In this document: piece after piece, positions 28,752 through 37,930 of the stretch
How positions within the stretch are numbered: the first letter of the stretch is position 1
Layout: every line of letters starts with the position of its first letter
Source of the DNA: Sunxiuqinia elliptica
GTDB lineage: Bacteria; Bacteroidota; Bacteroidia; Bacteroidales; Prolixibacteraceae
Reading direction: 5' to 3'
Assembly (NCBI RefSeq): GCF_900113005.1
Contig: NZ_FONW01000002.1
Location: forward strand, 558,001-622,000
Length of the DNA stretch: 64,000 nt
Notes under the pieces: generated by a model
Databases searched by the model: none
What the model was told of the DNA's origin: nothing
The model's input: only the letters and a program-made list of their open reading frames with translations
Position numbers and translations under genes: made by a program

Positions 28752-30095
28752 ATGAAAAAATTTATCGAAACCCTAAAGAATATTTATAAGATCGAAGACT
28801 TAAGGTCTCGTATAGGAATAACATTATTCTTTCTTTTAATATACCGATTAGGATCGTATGTTGCCCTACCCGGAATTGATCCGGCTCAGTTGGAAGCATT
28901 GAAAAGTCAAACCTCAGATGGGTTGCTGGGGCTATTGAATATGTTTTCTGGAGGTGCATTTGCAAACGCATCCATTTTCGCTTTAGGGATTATGCCTTAT
29001 ATTTCAGCTTCGATTGTAATTCAGTTGATGGGAATAGCCGTCCCATATTTTCAACGATTACAAAAAGAAGGTGAATCAGGAAGAAGGAAAATCAACCAGA
29101 TAACTCGTTATCTGACCGTGTTGATTTTGATCTTCCAGGCGCCTGCGTACTTGGCCAACTTAAACTATCAGTTGCCAGATTCGGCTTTTGCCATTAGTGG
29201 TACGATGTTCACCATAACATCAACCATTATTCTGACAGCTGGTTCGATGTTTGTGATGTGGCTTGGAGAACGCATAACCGATAAAGGAATTGGGAATGGT
29301 ATTTCACTGATTATCATGATTGGAATTATTGCTAACCTACCATTTGCCGTGTTTGCGGAATTTGCTTCTCGTATTGAGGAGCAAGGTGGTGGTATGGTAA
29401 TGTTCCTGGTAGAGTTTGTTGTGCTCTTTGTGGTGTTTATGCTGACTATTCTGCTGGTACAAGGTACCCGCAGAATACCTGTTCAGTATGCAAAACGCAT
29501 TGTAGGAAATAAACAATACGGAGGTGTTCGTCAGTACATACCTTTAAAAGTGAATGCTGCCGGAGTTATGCCAATTATCTTCGCGCAAGCGATCATGTTC
29601 GTTCCGATTACTATTGCAGGGTTTGCCAATTCTGACAGTGTTAGCGGTTTTGCGGCTGCATTCGCTGACCACACCGGATTTTGGTACAACTTTACTCAAT
29701 TTGTACTGGTAATATTGTTTACGTATTTTTACACGGCAATTACAATTAACCCAGTGCAGATGGCCGAAGATATGAAGAAGAATGGTGGTTTCATTCCAGG
29801 AGTAAAACCAGGGAAGAAAACTGTTGAGTTCTTAGATACGATCATGTCTCGTATTACGTTACCCGGATCTATTTTCCTGGGTCTCGTAACTATTTTGCCG
29901 GCTTTTGCTATGATAGCTGGAATTAATACGCAGTTCGCCTACTTTTATGGCGGTACGTCGTTGTTGATTCTGGTTGGTGTTGTTTTAGATACTTTACAAC
30001 AAATTGAAAGTCACTTGTTGATGCGTCACTACGATGGTTTGATGAAATCAGGCCGGATTAAAGGACGTACCGGAGGAGCCGGTTCAATGATGTAA
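28752..30095 (+). CDS. secY: Preprotein translocase subunit SecY
   Basis: A 447-aa inner-membrane channel with ten predicted helices. It includes the plug region (LLNMFSGGAFANASIFALGIMPYI), GERITDKGIGNGISLIIM in the middle, and the cytoplasmic RIPVQYAKR loop that contacts ribosome and SecA. It conducts Sec-dependent export and insertion. It is followed after 44 bp directly by infA; a map gene, which I recall in this place in Bacteroides, is missing. Confidence 0.98.
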   Translation: MKKFIETLKNIYKIEDLRSRIGITLFFLLIYRLGSYVALPGIDPAQLEALKSQTSDGLLGLLNMFSGGAFANASIFALGIMPYISASIVIQLMGIAVPYFQRLQKEGESGRRKINQITRYLTVLILIFQAPAYLANLNYQLPDSAFAISGTMFTITSTIILTAGSMFVMWLGERITDKGIGNGISLIIMIGIIANLPFAVFAEFASRIEEQGGGMVMFLVEFVVLFVVFMLTILLVQGTRRIPVQYAKRIVGNKQYGGVRQYIPLKVNAAGVMPIIFAQAIMFVPITIAGFANSDSVSGFAAAFADHTGFWYNFTQFVLVILFTYFYTAITINPVQMAEDMKKNGGFIPGVKPGKKTVEFLDTIMSRITLPGSIFLGLVTILPAFAMIAGINTQFAYFYGGTSLLILVGVVLDTLQQIESHLLMRHYDGLMKSGRIKGRTGGAGSMM

Positions 30096-30139
30096 TTAAT
30101 CGGAAACAAAAGCAATAAGAATTAAAATTAGATTTTTTT

Positions 30140-30361
30140 ATGGCAAAACAGCCTTCTATAGAACAAGACGGAACAATCATTGAAGCATTGTCAAATGCCA
30201 TGTTCAGGGTAGAACTTGAAAACGGGCATGTGATTACTGCACATATCTCTGGTAAAATGCGCATGCATTATATCAAAATTCTTCCGGGAGATAAGGTTAA
30301 AGTAGAAATGTCTCCTTATGACCTGACAAAAGGAAGGATTACTTTTAGATATAAAAATTAA
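30140..30361 (+). CDS. infA: Translation initiation factor IF-1
   Basis: A 73-aa OB-fold IF-1, which binds the 30S A site during initiation. It contains [20 protein letters not shown] and the ending GRITFRYK. It lies between secY and rpmJ. Confidence 0.97.
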   Translation: MAKQPSIEQDGTIIEALSNAMFRVELENGHVITAHISGKMRMHYIKILPGDKVKVEMSPYDLTKGRITFRYKN

Positions 30362-30372
30362 AGTACGAAATA

Positions 30373-30489
30373 ATGAAAGTAAGAGTATCCATCAAAAAAC
30401 GCAGCGCCGACTGTAAAATTGTACGCAGGAAAGGCCGTTTGTACGTGATCAATAAAAAGAATCCGAAGTTCAAACAGCGTCAGGGATAA
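30373..30489 (+). CDS. rpmJ: 50S ribosomal protein L36, zinc-free form
   Basis: A 38-aa L36 beginning [20 protein letters not shown] and ending KQRQG. Only one of the four zinc ligands of the E. coli form remains (Cys14); the other positions are Ser, Asn and Phe, so it should not bind zinc. It sits 11 bp after infA and 27 bp before rpsM. Confidence 0.95.
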   Translation: MKVRVSIKKRSADCKIVRRKGRLYVINKKNPKFKQRQG

Positions 30490-30516
30490 TTAATTAACTT
30501 TGTAAAAATTTGATTT

Positions 30517-30894
30517 ATGGCTCGTATTGTTGGAGTTGATATTCCTAATAATAAAAGAGGAGAAGTTGCATTGACCTACATCTATGGTATTGGACGTAGC
30601 CGTGCAAATAAAATCCTTGCCACAGCTGGCGTTGATGCTGATATAAAAGTACAGGATTGGACTGATGACCAATTCGCTGCTATTCGTAAAACCATCAACG
30701 AAAACTTTAAGGTTGAAGGAGAACTTCGTTCAGAAAACCAGCTGAACATTAAACGACTGATGGATATCGGTTGTTATCGTGGTATTCGCCACCGTATTGG
30801 CCTTCCGGTACGCGGACAAAGTACTAAAAACAATGCCCGTACTCGTAAAGGAAGAAAGAAAACTGTAGCTAATAAGAAAAAAGCCACTAAATAA
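30517..30894 (+). CDS. rpsM: 30S ribosomal protein S13
   Basis: A 125-aa S13 of the 30S head, bridging to L5. It contains [25 protein letters not shown] and [24 protein letters not shown]. It starts the alpha-operon part (rpsM-rpsK-rpsD-rpoA-rplQ). Confidence 0.98.
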   Translation: MARIVGVDIPNNKRGEVALTYIYGIGRSRANKILATAGVDADIKVQDWTDDQFAAIRKTINENFKVEGELRSENQLNIKRLMDIGCYRGIRHRIGLPVRGQSTKNNARTRKGRKKTVANKKKATK

Positions 30895-30905
30895 TTAATT
30901 GAATT

Positions 30906-31295
30906 ATGGCAAAGAAGACAAGTTCCAGTAGGAAAAGAGTTGTTAACGTTGAAGCTACCGGTCAAGCGCATATTCATTCCTCATTCAATAATATTATTAT
31001 CTCATTGACCAATAACAACGGAGAAGTTATCTCTTGGTCGTCGGCTGGTAAAAAAGGATTTAGAGGATCTAAAAAGAATACACCTTATGCTGCTCAGGTA
31101 GCCTCTGAAGAATGTGCAAAAACTGCATATGATCTAGGTCTTAGAAAAGTTAAAGTATTTGTTAAGGGACCAGGAAATGGTCGCGAATCTGCTATTCGTG
31201 CTATTAATAGCGTGGGTATACAAGTAACAGAAATTGTTGATGTAACTCCATTGCCACACAATGGTTGTCGCCCATCAAAAAGAAGACGTGTTTAA
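30906..31295 (+). CDS. rpsK: 30S ribosomal protein S11
   Basis: A 129-aa S11 of the platform. It contains [39 protein letters not shown] and the ending [15 protein letters not shown]. Eleven bases separate it from rpsM. Confidence 0.98.
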   Translation: MAKKTSSSRKRVVNVEATGQAHIHSSFNNIIISLTNNNGEVISWSSAGKKGFRGSKKNTPYAAQVASEECAKTAYDLGLRKVKVFVKGPGNGRESAIRAINSVGIQVTEIVDVTPLPHNGCRPSKRRRV

Positions 31296-31313
31296 TATTT
31301 TAACGAAAAAGTA

Positions 31314-31922
31314 ATGGCAAGATATAGAGGACCAAAAACAAAGATTGCGCGGAAATTTGGTGAACCAATTTTCGGACCTGATAAAGTACTTGAAAAAAAG
31401 AACTACCCACCAGGTATGCATGGGCAATCTGGACGCAGACGTAAAAAGTCTGAATACGGTATTCAGTTAAAAGAAAAGCAAAAGGCGAAATACACTTACG
31501 GTATTTTGGAAAAGCAATTCTCAAACCTGTTTAAAAAAGCATCCGCTTCTAAAGGTGTTACCGGTGAAGTGTTGCTTCAGTTGTTGGAATCTCGATTGGA
31601 CAACGTTGTTTTCCGTTTAGGATTGGCTGCTAGTCGGCCAGCAGCACGCCAGTTGGTGACTCATAAACACATCATGGTTAACGGTGAATTGGTTAATATC
31701 CCTTCATACCAGCTTCGTCCAGGCGATATCATTAGCGTTCGCGAAAAGTCTAAATCGTTGGAAGTAATTTCTGATTCATTGACTTCTCACCGCTACAATA
31801 AATACGCTTGGTTGGAATGGGATGGAGCTCAGATGAGCGGTAAGTTCTTAAATCGCCCTGAACGGGAAGAAATTCCTGAAAATATCAAAGAACAACTTAT
31901 TGTAGAGTTGTATTCTAAATAA
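31314..31922 (+). CDS. rpsD: 30S ribosomal protein S4
   Basis: A 202-aa S4, a primary 16S rRNA binder. The S4 RNA-binding domain has [22 protein letters not shown]-type sequence (about residues 90-150). The N-terminus ([20 protein letters not shown]) lacks the zinc-binding cysteines found in some S4 proteins. S4 represses the alpha operon in E. coli. Confidence 0.98.
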   Translation: MARYRGPKTKIARKFGEPIFGPDKVLEKKNYPPGMHGQSGRRRKKSEYGIQLKEKQKAKYTYGILEKQFSNLFKKASASKGVTGEVLLQLLESRLDNVVFRLGLAASRPAARQLVTHKHIMVNGELVNIPSYQLRPGDIISVREKSKSLEVISDSLTSHRYNKYAWLEWDGAQMSGKFLNRPEREEIPENIKEQLIVELYSK

Positions 31923-31941
31923 TAAATTACTCAGTATTATT

Positions 31942-32934
31942 ATGGCAATATTAGCGTTCCAAAAACCTGACAAAGTAATAATGGTCGAGTCCGATGAGAA
32001 ATTTGGTAAATTCGAATTTCGTCCATTGGAGCCCGGTTATGGTATCACAATCGGTAATGCACTCCGTCGGATCCTGTTATCATCTTTGGAAGGTTATGCA
32101 ATTACAACGCTCAAAATCGAAGGCGTTGACCATGAATTTGCAACCATCAAAGGCGTGATGGAAGATGTTACCGAGATCATCCTGAACCTGAAGCAAATTC
32201 GTTTCAAGCGCGAAGTTGAAGATTTTGATAGTGAAAAAGTTTCTATTACGATTAGCGGACAGGAAGAATTTACTGCTGGCGACATCAACAAGTTTATGAC
32301 TGGTTTCCGGGTGTTGAATCCGGAATTGGTAATTTGCCGAATGGAAGCTGATGTTAAATTGCAGGTGGAATTATCAATCAACAAAGGGCGGGGATACGTT
32401 CCCAGCGCTGAAAATAAGCCTGTAGATGCTGAGTTTGGTTTAATTCCGATTGACTCAATCTTCACACCAATTAAAAATGTGAAGTATGCTGTCGAAAACT
32501 ATCGTGTAGAGCAAAAAACTGACTACGAAAAGTTGGTTTTGGACATCACTACCGATGGTTCCGTTCATCCAAAAGACGCTTTGAAAGAAGCTGCAAAAAT
32601 TCTGATTTATCACTTCATGCTGTTCTCTGATGAGAAGATTACTCTTGATTCAGACGAGAAATTTGCAAACGAAGAGTTTGATGAAGAAGTACTGCACATG
32701 CGTCAGCTATTAAAAACCAAGTTGGTTGACATGGACCTTTCAGTTCGTGCATTAAACTGCTTGAAAGCTGCCGATGTTGAGACGTTGGGCGAATTGGTTA
32801 CTTACAACCGGAACGATTTGCTGAAGTTCAGAAACTTCGGTAAGAAATCACTGACCGAGTTGGACGACCTGTTGAATGGCATGAACCTGACATTCGGAAT
32901 GGATATTAGTAAGTATAAACTTGACAAGGAATAA
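31942..32934 (+). CDS. rpoA: RNA polymerase alpha subunit
   Basis: A 330-aa alpha subunit. The N-terminal dimerisation domain (about 1-235) contains [26 protein letters not shown], and the C-terminal DNA-binding domain (about 255-325) has [20 protein letters not shown] and [15 protein letters not shown]. It assembles the core polymerase and contacts activators and UP elements. rplQ follows after 6 bp. Confidence 0.98.
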   Translation: MAILAFQKPDKVIMVESDEKFGKFEFRPLEPGYGITIGNALRRILLSSLEGYAITTLKIEGVDHEFATIKGVMEDVTEIILNLKQIRFKREVEDFDSEKVSITISGQEEFTAGDINKFMTGFRVLNPELVICRMEADVKLQVELSINKGRGYVPSAENKPVDAEFGLIPIDSIFTPIKNVKYAVENYRVEQKTDYEKLVLDITTDGSVHPKDALKEAAKILIYHFMLFSDEKITLDSDEKFANEEFDEEVLHMRQLLKTKLVDMDLSVRALNCLKAADVETLGELVTYNRNDLLKFRNFGKKSLTELDDLLNGMNLTFGMDISKYKLDKE

Positions 32935-32940
32935 GCAGAA

Positions 32941-33495
32941 ATGAGACATAATAAAAAATTCAACCATCTTGGAAGAAAGAGTGCTCATCGGAAAGCCATG
33001 TTGTCAAATATGGCCAATTCTCTGATCTTTCATAAGCGAATTACTACTACGGTAGCTAAAGCGAAAGCACTGAAGATGTTTGTTGAGCCGCTTATTACAA
33101 AAGCTAAAAACGATACGACTCATTCTCGTCGTATTGTATTTAGTGTCTTGAAAAGTAAAAGCGCTGTTGCTGAGCTTTTCAGAGATGTAGCTGATAAGGT
33201 AGGCGATCGTCCAGGCGGGTACACTCGTATTTTGAAGACTGGAAATCGTTTGGGGGATAACGCTGAAATGTGTATTATCGAACTAGTTGATTATAACGAA
33301 AACATGTTGTCAGCTAAAGAAGATAAAAGCAAGAAACGTCGTTCTCGTCGTGGTGGTTCTAAAGCAAAAACAGAAGCTCCTAAAGCTGAAGAGAAAGTTG
33401 CAGAACCAAAAGCTGAAGAAGTTGTTGAAGAGCCTAAAAAAGAGGAACCAGCAGCTGAAGAAGCAAAGACTGAAGACGAAAAGAAAGCTGAATAA
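32941..33495 (+). CDS. rplQ: 50S ribosomal protein L17 with charged C-terminal extension
   Basis: A 184-aa L17, about 60 residues longer than the E. coli form. Residues 1-118 are the usual L17 fold ([41 protein letters not shown]). The rest is a low-complexity tail, first basic ([13 protein letters not shown]) and then repeating Glu/Ala/Lys/Pro units ([12 protein letters not shown]). Such tails occur in other Bacteroidota L17 proteins; the function is unknown. It is the last gene of the ribosomal operon and a terminator follows. Confidence 0.97.
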   Translation: MRHNKKFNHLGRKSAHRKAMLSNMANSLIFHKRITTTVAKAKALKMFVEPLITKAKNDTTHSRRIVFSVLKSKSAVAELFRDVADKVGDRPGGYTRILKTGNRLGDNAEMCIIELVDYNENMLSAKEDKSKKRRSRRGGSKAKTEAPKAEEKVAEPKAEEVVEEPKKEEPAAEEAKTEDEKKAE

Positions 33496-33522
33496 TATTG
33501 GTTACCAATATAAGCAAGATAG

Positions 33523-33555
33523 AAAGAGCTGGCCTGGTAGGTCAGCTCTTTTATT
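33523..33555. terminator. Terminator after rplQ
   Basis: AAAGAGCTGGCC (33523-33534) pairs with GGTCAGCTCTTT (33540-33551) around TGGTA with one G-U pair, followed by a T-rich run. It ends the ribosomal operon and may also serve the convergent AraC-type gene. Confidence 0.85.
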
Positions 33556-34704
33556 TTATAGTCCTATTGTTTTCTTATATTCCCCTGGAGTTACTCCATA
33601 GTATTCTCGAAACCACCTCGCAAACGACTGTGGAGTATTAAATCCACATTGTTCCCCCAGTTCTTTTATTGTCAGTCGATATCCTTCTTGGGAGTTTAGT
33701 CGCTTTTTGGCTTCCTTTGTGCGGTATTTATTAATAAACTGGTTGAAGTTTAAGGAAAACTCTTGGTTAATTACCTGTGATAGGTAAGTCCTGTTGGTGC
33801 CAACATGCCGAGCTAAGTCTGGAAGGTTAATCTCTGGGTTTAAGTAAAGTTTTTCGTTATCTAATAGCGTAACCAAACGAATCTTAATATCACTTAAATC
33901 GGAAGTTTGAATGGAATTTTGATTATCAAGCACGGGGTGATTTAGTGGTGTGGGGTAGATTGTTTTTTGTTTGTGTCCATGGAATCCGATGATCCAAAAG
34001 AAGACAGTAAGTGGCAGGAATGGCAACGCCAAAAGCTGCGGATTATCAATAAAAATTTTGCGGTCCAGTGAGTGAAAGAAAATGCCTGCAAAAAGCGTGA
34101 AGAAAAAGGAGATATTGTATAAGCGAATCCAATTGATTCTTTTTCCCTCTGTAGATGAAAAGTAGTCATCTAGTTTCGATCGATGCTTTTTTACTCGTTT
34201 GTTGCTTAACCAGTAGTAAATTAAACCAAGGATGATGAAACTGTTCTTGGAAATTCTGTCGACTAAGTAGGCGAGTTTTAAATGTCTTGTTTCAGGTAGC
34301 TCTCCGGTAATAACCTTTGCAACAAATTGATAATTTTCTTTTTCTGAGAGAAGATAGTAGTGGATATAGGCTGCGGCCAGCGTGGTGAGTAACGGAATAA
34401 TAAAATGCACTAAAGATTTTCTTTCCCAGCCTTGCTCGCTAGTCAGTGATTTTATATAAACATAAAATGCAGGAAATTGGGACATGGCAAAGAATACAAC
34501 GGGAACATAGATCAGCTGGTAAAATTTATAGTATTGGCCAAAAAATGCAATTGCAGAAACAAATGCCACCAAACCGCATGTTAAGAAAAAGAGTAATTCC
34601 AATTTCTTATTTACTTTTTGATGTTGGCTTGTAGAGATAACTAAAATCCAAAATAGCGTGACAAAAAATGGAGTTAAGAGCACTAATGTTGTTTGATCGA
34701 GCAT
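33556..34704 (-). CDS. Membrane-anchored AraC-family transcriptional regulator
   Basis: A 382-aa protein with about seven hydrophobic segments in the first 235 residues, then a linker and a C-terminal AraC/HTH_18 domain (about 280-378). The DNA-binding part shows LPDLARHVGTNRTYLSQVIN for the first helix-turn-helix and KELGEQCGFNTPQSFARWFREYYGVTPGEY for the second, a good match to the family consensus. This architecture, 7TM plus AraC HTH, is common in Bacteroidota and presumably senses a membrane-soluble or extracytoplasmic signal. No target is evident; neighbours are the ribosomal operon terminator and a divergently transcribed secreted protein 183 bp away. Confidence 0.88.
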   Translation of the reverse strand: MLDQTTLVLLTPFFVTLFWILVISTSQHQKVNKKLELLFFLTCGLVAFVSAIAFFGQYYKFYQLIYVPVVFFAMSQFPAFYVYIKSLTSEQGWERKSLVHFIIPLLTTLAAAYIHYYLLSEKENYQFVAKVITGELPETRHLKLAYLVDRISKNSFIILGLIYYWLSNKRVKKHRSKLDDYFSSTEGKRINWIRLYNISFFFTLFAGIFFHSLDRKIFIDNPQLLALPFLPLTVFFWIIGFHGHKQKTIYPTPLNHPVLDNQNSIQTSDLSDIKIRLVTLLDNEKLYLNPEINLPDLARHVGTNRTYLSQVINQEFSLNFNQFINKYRTKEAKKRLNSQEGYRLTIKELGEQCGFNTPQSFARWFREYYGVTPGEYKKTIGL

Positions 34705-34887
34705 AAGTTAAATGTAAAAATCGTAAATTTTTATATTTATCTGTTTATTAGGTTTTTAGGGTGTGGTAAATTTGACGATCTATACGTATGTATTTTGAGC
34801 TGCTTAATATATTTGTTTACTAAGATAACAATTTTGATTTGGTGTTAAGAACTTATTGCTGATGATTTTAACCTTTAATAGACGCTT

Positions 34888-35568
34888 ATGAAAAAGAAGT
34901 ATTTATTTCTTATTGTATTTATTTTAGCTATTCCTTTTTTGACTGTTGCTCAGTTGGGCAAAAAGACAATTTCTGTAACTGTCGATCCTAAAGATGCCAA
35001 TATCTATGCAAATGGAGAACTGCTGGGCCAGGGAGCAGTTGAAGTTGTTGTGCGGAAGAATGACTGTGTGAAATTAGAAGTAGGAAAGACGGGTTGGTTA
35101 TGGCAGTCGGCTAAGTTTTGCCATCAAAAAGGTTATGCCAAACCTCCCAAGTCGAAGTATTTCGAACTACAAAAAGATGATGCCTTTGAAGCGTCAATTA
35201 GCGGAACGGATATCTCAAATATTGATATTCCAGTGCGTGTGAAAGATGGCTTGAACGAAAAAGATGCCTGGAGGCAGGTTGCTCAAATTATTACCTCATA
35301 TTTTGATGTGATTGAAGTAACGGATAGAGAAACCGGCTATTTAAGAACAGCGTGGCACTTGAATAGCTTTAGCCAGTCTAGTATTCGCACTCGGTTATTA
35401 TTAAAAACAGCATCGAATGATCCACTAACGTTTACCGTAAAGATTGTGAGCGAAAGAGCTAATGGGAAAGGAGTAAGTGCGAAAGCTGATGAGAAATATC
35501 AAGAGTGGAGTCGAGTTCTTCGTAAATTTTCAGGAATTGTTGACGAAGTGTTAAGCCGCATGCAATAA
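34888..35568 (+). CDS. Secreted hypothetical protein with PEGA-like N-terminal segment
   Basis: A 226-aa protein with a clear signal peptide (about 1-21, ending TVA-Q). Residues 25-55 (SVTVDPKDANIYANGELLGQGAVEVVV) resemble a PEGA surface domain. The remainder (about 100-226) is a mixed alpha/beta region without a family I recognise; it contains NEKDAWRQVAQIITSYFDVIEVTDRETGYLRTAW-like sequence in two parts, and is predicted periplasmic. It is a single gene with its own terminator, divergent from the AraC-type regulator, which might control it. Confidence 0.65.
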   Translation: MKKKYLFLIVFILAIPFLTVAQLGKKTISVTVDPKDANIYANGELLGQGAVEVVVRKNDCVKLEVGKTGWLWQSAKFCHQKGYAKPPKSKYFELQKDDAFEASISGTDISNIDIPVRVKDGLNEKDAWRQVAQIITSYFDVIEVTDRETGYLRTAWHLNSFSQSSIRTRLLLKTASNDPLTFTVKIVSERANGKGVSAKADEKYQEWSRVLRKFSGIVDEVLSRMQ

Positions 35569-35573
35569 AGAAC

Positions 35574-35605
35574 AAAAGAGCTGTCACTAAGGGCAGCTCT
35601 TTTAT
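35574..35605. terminator. Terminator between the secreted protein and the response regulator
   Basis: AAAAGAGCTG (35574-35583) pairs perfectly with CAGCTCTTTT (35594-35603), followed by TATTTTT. It lies between convergent genes and can act both ways. Confidence 0.87.
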
Positions 35606-35639
35606 TTTTCACGAATTGCAAATAAGCTTAAGCTACTTG

Positions 35640-36005
35640 CTAGCTTAAGTAATAATTTAATTTCTCTTTTAATTGATTAACCTGAACGGGTTTCACCAGG
35701 TAATCATTAGCCCCGAAACCATAACAACGCTTTTTATCAGCATCAGCATTGCTTGTGGTACAAAAAATAATTGGGGTCGCTCGATTCATATTGCTATCTA
35801 AAGATCTGATCTGTCTCGTAATTTCAGCTCCGTCAATCTTCGGCATCCATAAATCCAGAATGATCATATCATATTTCTTGACTAACGTCTTTGTCAGTGC
35901 TTCATCTCCATCCTGAGCCATTTCAATGTCATAATCATGCCTTAAGGCATAAAACAAGAACTTCAAATTAATTGGGTTATCATCAACAACAAGGATCTTC
36001 AGCAT
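35640..36005 (-). CDS. Single-domain response regulator (CheY-like receiver)
   Basis: A 121-aa receiver without an output domain. The acidic pocket is D8-D9, the phosphorylated Asp is D51 (MIILDLWMP), the switch residue is in FCTTSN (Thr83/84), and Lys106 is in NDYLVKP. It should act by protein-protein contact or phosphorelay. No histidine kinase is nearby, so the partner is unknown. It is a single gene, convergent with the secreted protein at 34888 and divergent from ettA. Confidence 0.9.
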   Translation of the reverse strand: MLKILVVDDNPINLKFLFYALRHDYDIEMAQDGDEALTKTLVKKYDMIILDLWMPKIDGAEITRQIRSLDSNMNRATPIIFCTTSNADADKKRCYGFGANDYLVKPVQVNQLKEKLNYYLS

Positions 36006-36143
36006 CTATTTAATTTTGTCCATTAAATACCTTTGTAAAGGTAGAGATATAAGTCCTGAAATTCCGTTATTTTTGCTAACTGATAATTGGCTTATGATAG
36101 CTGATTGATTGGTTTCGATTTTAAGAATTAAAAACAATAGAAT

Positions 36144-37829
36144 ATGACTGAAGACAAGAAGATCATTTTTTCGATGTATCGGGTGAGTAAAACTTTCCCT
36201 CCGCAGAAACAGGTACTGAAAGATATTTCATTATCCTTCTTCTTAGGGGCAAAAATCGGTATTATTGGATTAAACGGTTCTGGTAAATCAACCTTGTTGA
36301 AAATCATTGCCGGGTTGGAAAAATCCTATCAAGGAGAAGTGGTCTTTTCTCCAGGGTACACGGTTGGTTATTTGGAGCAAGAGCCACATCTGGACCCAAC
36401 GAAAACTGTAAAAGAGATTGTTGAAGAAGGGGTGCAGGAAGTTGTCGACGTATTGAAGGCTTACGAAGAGGTAAACTTGAAGTTTGGAGAGCCAGAAGTG
36501 TTGGAGGATCCAGACAAAATGGAGGCTTTAATTGCCGAACAAAGTAAACTTCAGGAGAAAATTGATCATTTCGATGCTTGGAACCTGGACTCAAAATTGG
36601 AGCGGGCAATGGATGCTTTGCGCTGCCCTCCGGGAGATCAGCTTGTTAGTGAGCTATCGGGAGGAGAACAACGACGTGTTGCTTTGTGCCGGTTATTGCT
36701 GAAAGAACCTGATGTGTTGTTGCTTGATGAGCCAACCAACCACTTGGATGCTGAATCGGTTCAGTGGCTGGAAATGCACTTACAACAGTACAAGGGAACC
36801 GTAATTTGTATTACGCACGATCGTTACTTCCTGGATAATGTTGCCGGATGGATTTTGGAATTGGATCGGGGAGAAGGAATTCCATGGAAAGGAAACTACT
36901 CTTCATGGTTGGAGCAAAAATCAAAACGATTGGCCCAGGAAGAAAAGCAACAGTCAAAACGTCAAAAGACACTTGAGCGAGAATTGGATTGGATTCGTAT
37001 GGCTCCGAAAGCCCGCCATGCCAAGGCCAAGGCACGTTTGAATGCCTATGACAAGTTGATGAACGAAGATGCGAAACAGAAAGAAGAGAAGTTGGAAATC
37101 TTCATCCCCAACGGGCCACGTTTGGGAGAAAAGGTTATTGAAGCTCATGGTGTAGCGAAAGGTTTTGGAGAGCGCTTGTTGTTCGAGGAACTGGATTTTG
37201 TGTTACCTCCAAACGGCATTGTTGGGGTGATTGGACCAAACGGCGCTGGAAAGACAACTTTATTTAAGTTGATCATGAAGCAGTTCGAAGCGGATAAGGG
37301 AACTTTTGAGGTAGGTGATACTGTTAAGATTGCTTATGTCGATCAGTCGCATGAAGCGATCGATCCGGAAAAAACAGTTTTCCAGGTAATTTCTGGAGGA
37401 AATGATTTGATGCAAATGGGGAATCGGCAGGTAAATGCTCGGGCTTATGTCTCTCGGTTTAATTTTGCTGGCTCCGACCAGGAAAAGAAATGTGGCGTCT
37501 TATCAGGTGGAGAGCGAAATCGCTTGCATTTGGCCATGGCTTTGAAAGAAGAAGGTAACGTGTTATTGCTTGATGAGCCGACCAACGACATTGACGTGAA
37601 TACTTTGCGTGCGTTGGAAGAAGGCTTGGAGAGCTTTGCTGGATGTGCTGTTGTTATTTCTCACGACCGTTGGTTCCTCGACCGGATTGCCACACATATT
37701 CTGGCTTTTGAAGGAGAGTCTCGTGTGCATTTCTTTGAAGGAAGTTACTCGGAATACGAGGAGAACAAGAAAAAGCGTTTGGGCGATGAAGGTCCAAAAC
37801 GTATAAAGTATAAGAAACTGGTGAAATAG
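36144..37829 (+). CDS. ettA: Energy-dependent translational throttle protein EttA (ABC-F)
   Basis: A 561-aa ABC-F ATPase with two nucleotide-binding domains and no membrane segment. Walker A motifs are GLNGSGKST (42-50) and GPNGAGKTT (near 364); signatures are LSGGEQRRV and LSGGERNRL; both Walker B motifs read LLLDEPTN. The inter-domain linker around WIRMAPKARHAKAKARLNAYD is the P-site tRNA interaction motif. It is close to the E. coli EttA length (555 aa), the ribosome E-site protein that gates the first elongation step by energy state. It is a lone gene with its own terminator. Confidence 0.94.
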   Translation: MTEDKKIIFSMYRVSKTFPPQKQVLKDISLSFFLGAKIGIIGLNGSGKSTLLKIIAGLEKSYQGEVVFSPGYTVGYLEQEPHLDPTKTVKEIVEEGVQEVVDVLKAYEEVNLKFGEPEVLEDPDKMEALIAEQSKLQEKIDHFDAWNLDSKLERAMDALRCPPGDQLVSELSGGEQRRVALCRLLLKEPDVLLLDEPTNHLDAESVQWLEMHLQQYKGTVICITHDRYFLDNVAGWILELDRGEGIPWKGNYSSWLEQKSKRLAQEEKQQSKRQKTLERELDWIRMAPKARHAKAKARLNAYDKLMNEDAKQKEEKLEIFIPNGPRLGEKVIEAHGVAKGFGERLLFEELDFVLPPNGIVGVIGPNGAGKTTLFKLIMKQFEADKGTFEVGDTVKIAYVDQSHEAIDPEKTVFQVISGGNDLMQMGNRQVNARAYVSRFNFAGSDQEKKCGVLSGGERNRLHLAMALKEEGNVLLLDEPTNDIDVNTLRALEEGLESFAGCAVVISHDRWFLDRIATHILAFEGESRVHFFEGSYSEYEENKKKRLGDEGPKRIKYKKLVK

Positions 37830-37855
37830 CGGAAGTTATTTTAAGCTTATAAATA

Positions 37856-37892
37856 GAAAGGCGAAGTATGTTCAGCATACTTCGCCCTTTCT
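37856..37892. terminator. Terminator between ettA and susD
   Basis: GCGAAGTATG (37861-37870) pairs with CATACTTCGC (37876-37885) around TTCAG, extended by AAAG/CTTT with one bulge, then TTT. It lies between convergent genes. Confidence 0.87.
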
Positions 37893-37930
37893 TATAAATA
37901 CTGTAAAATACAGTCCTTAAATCTTTTAAA

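Noticed and set aside
36028-36043. TACCTTT-GT-AAAGGTA palindrome upstream of ettA as a promoter or operator
   Set aside because: It contains a TAnnTTTG match, but the nearest TTG is only 9 bp away and the palindrome is short, so the evidence is too weak to list.
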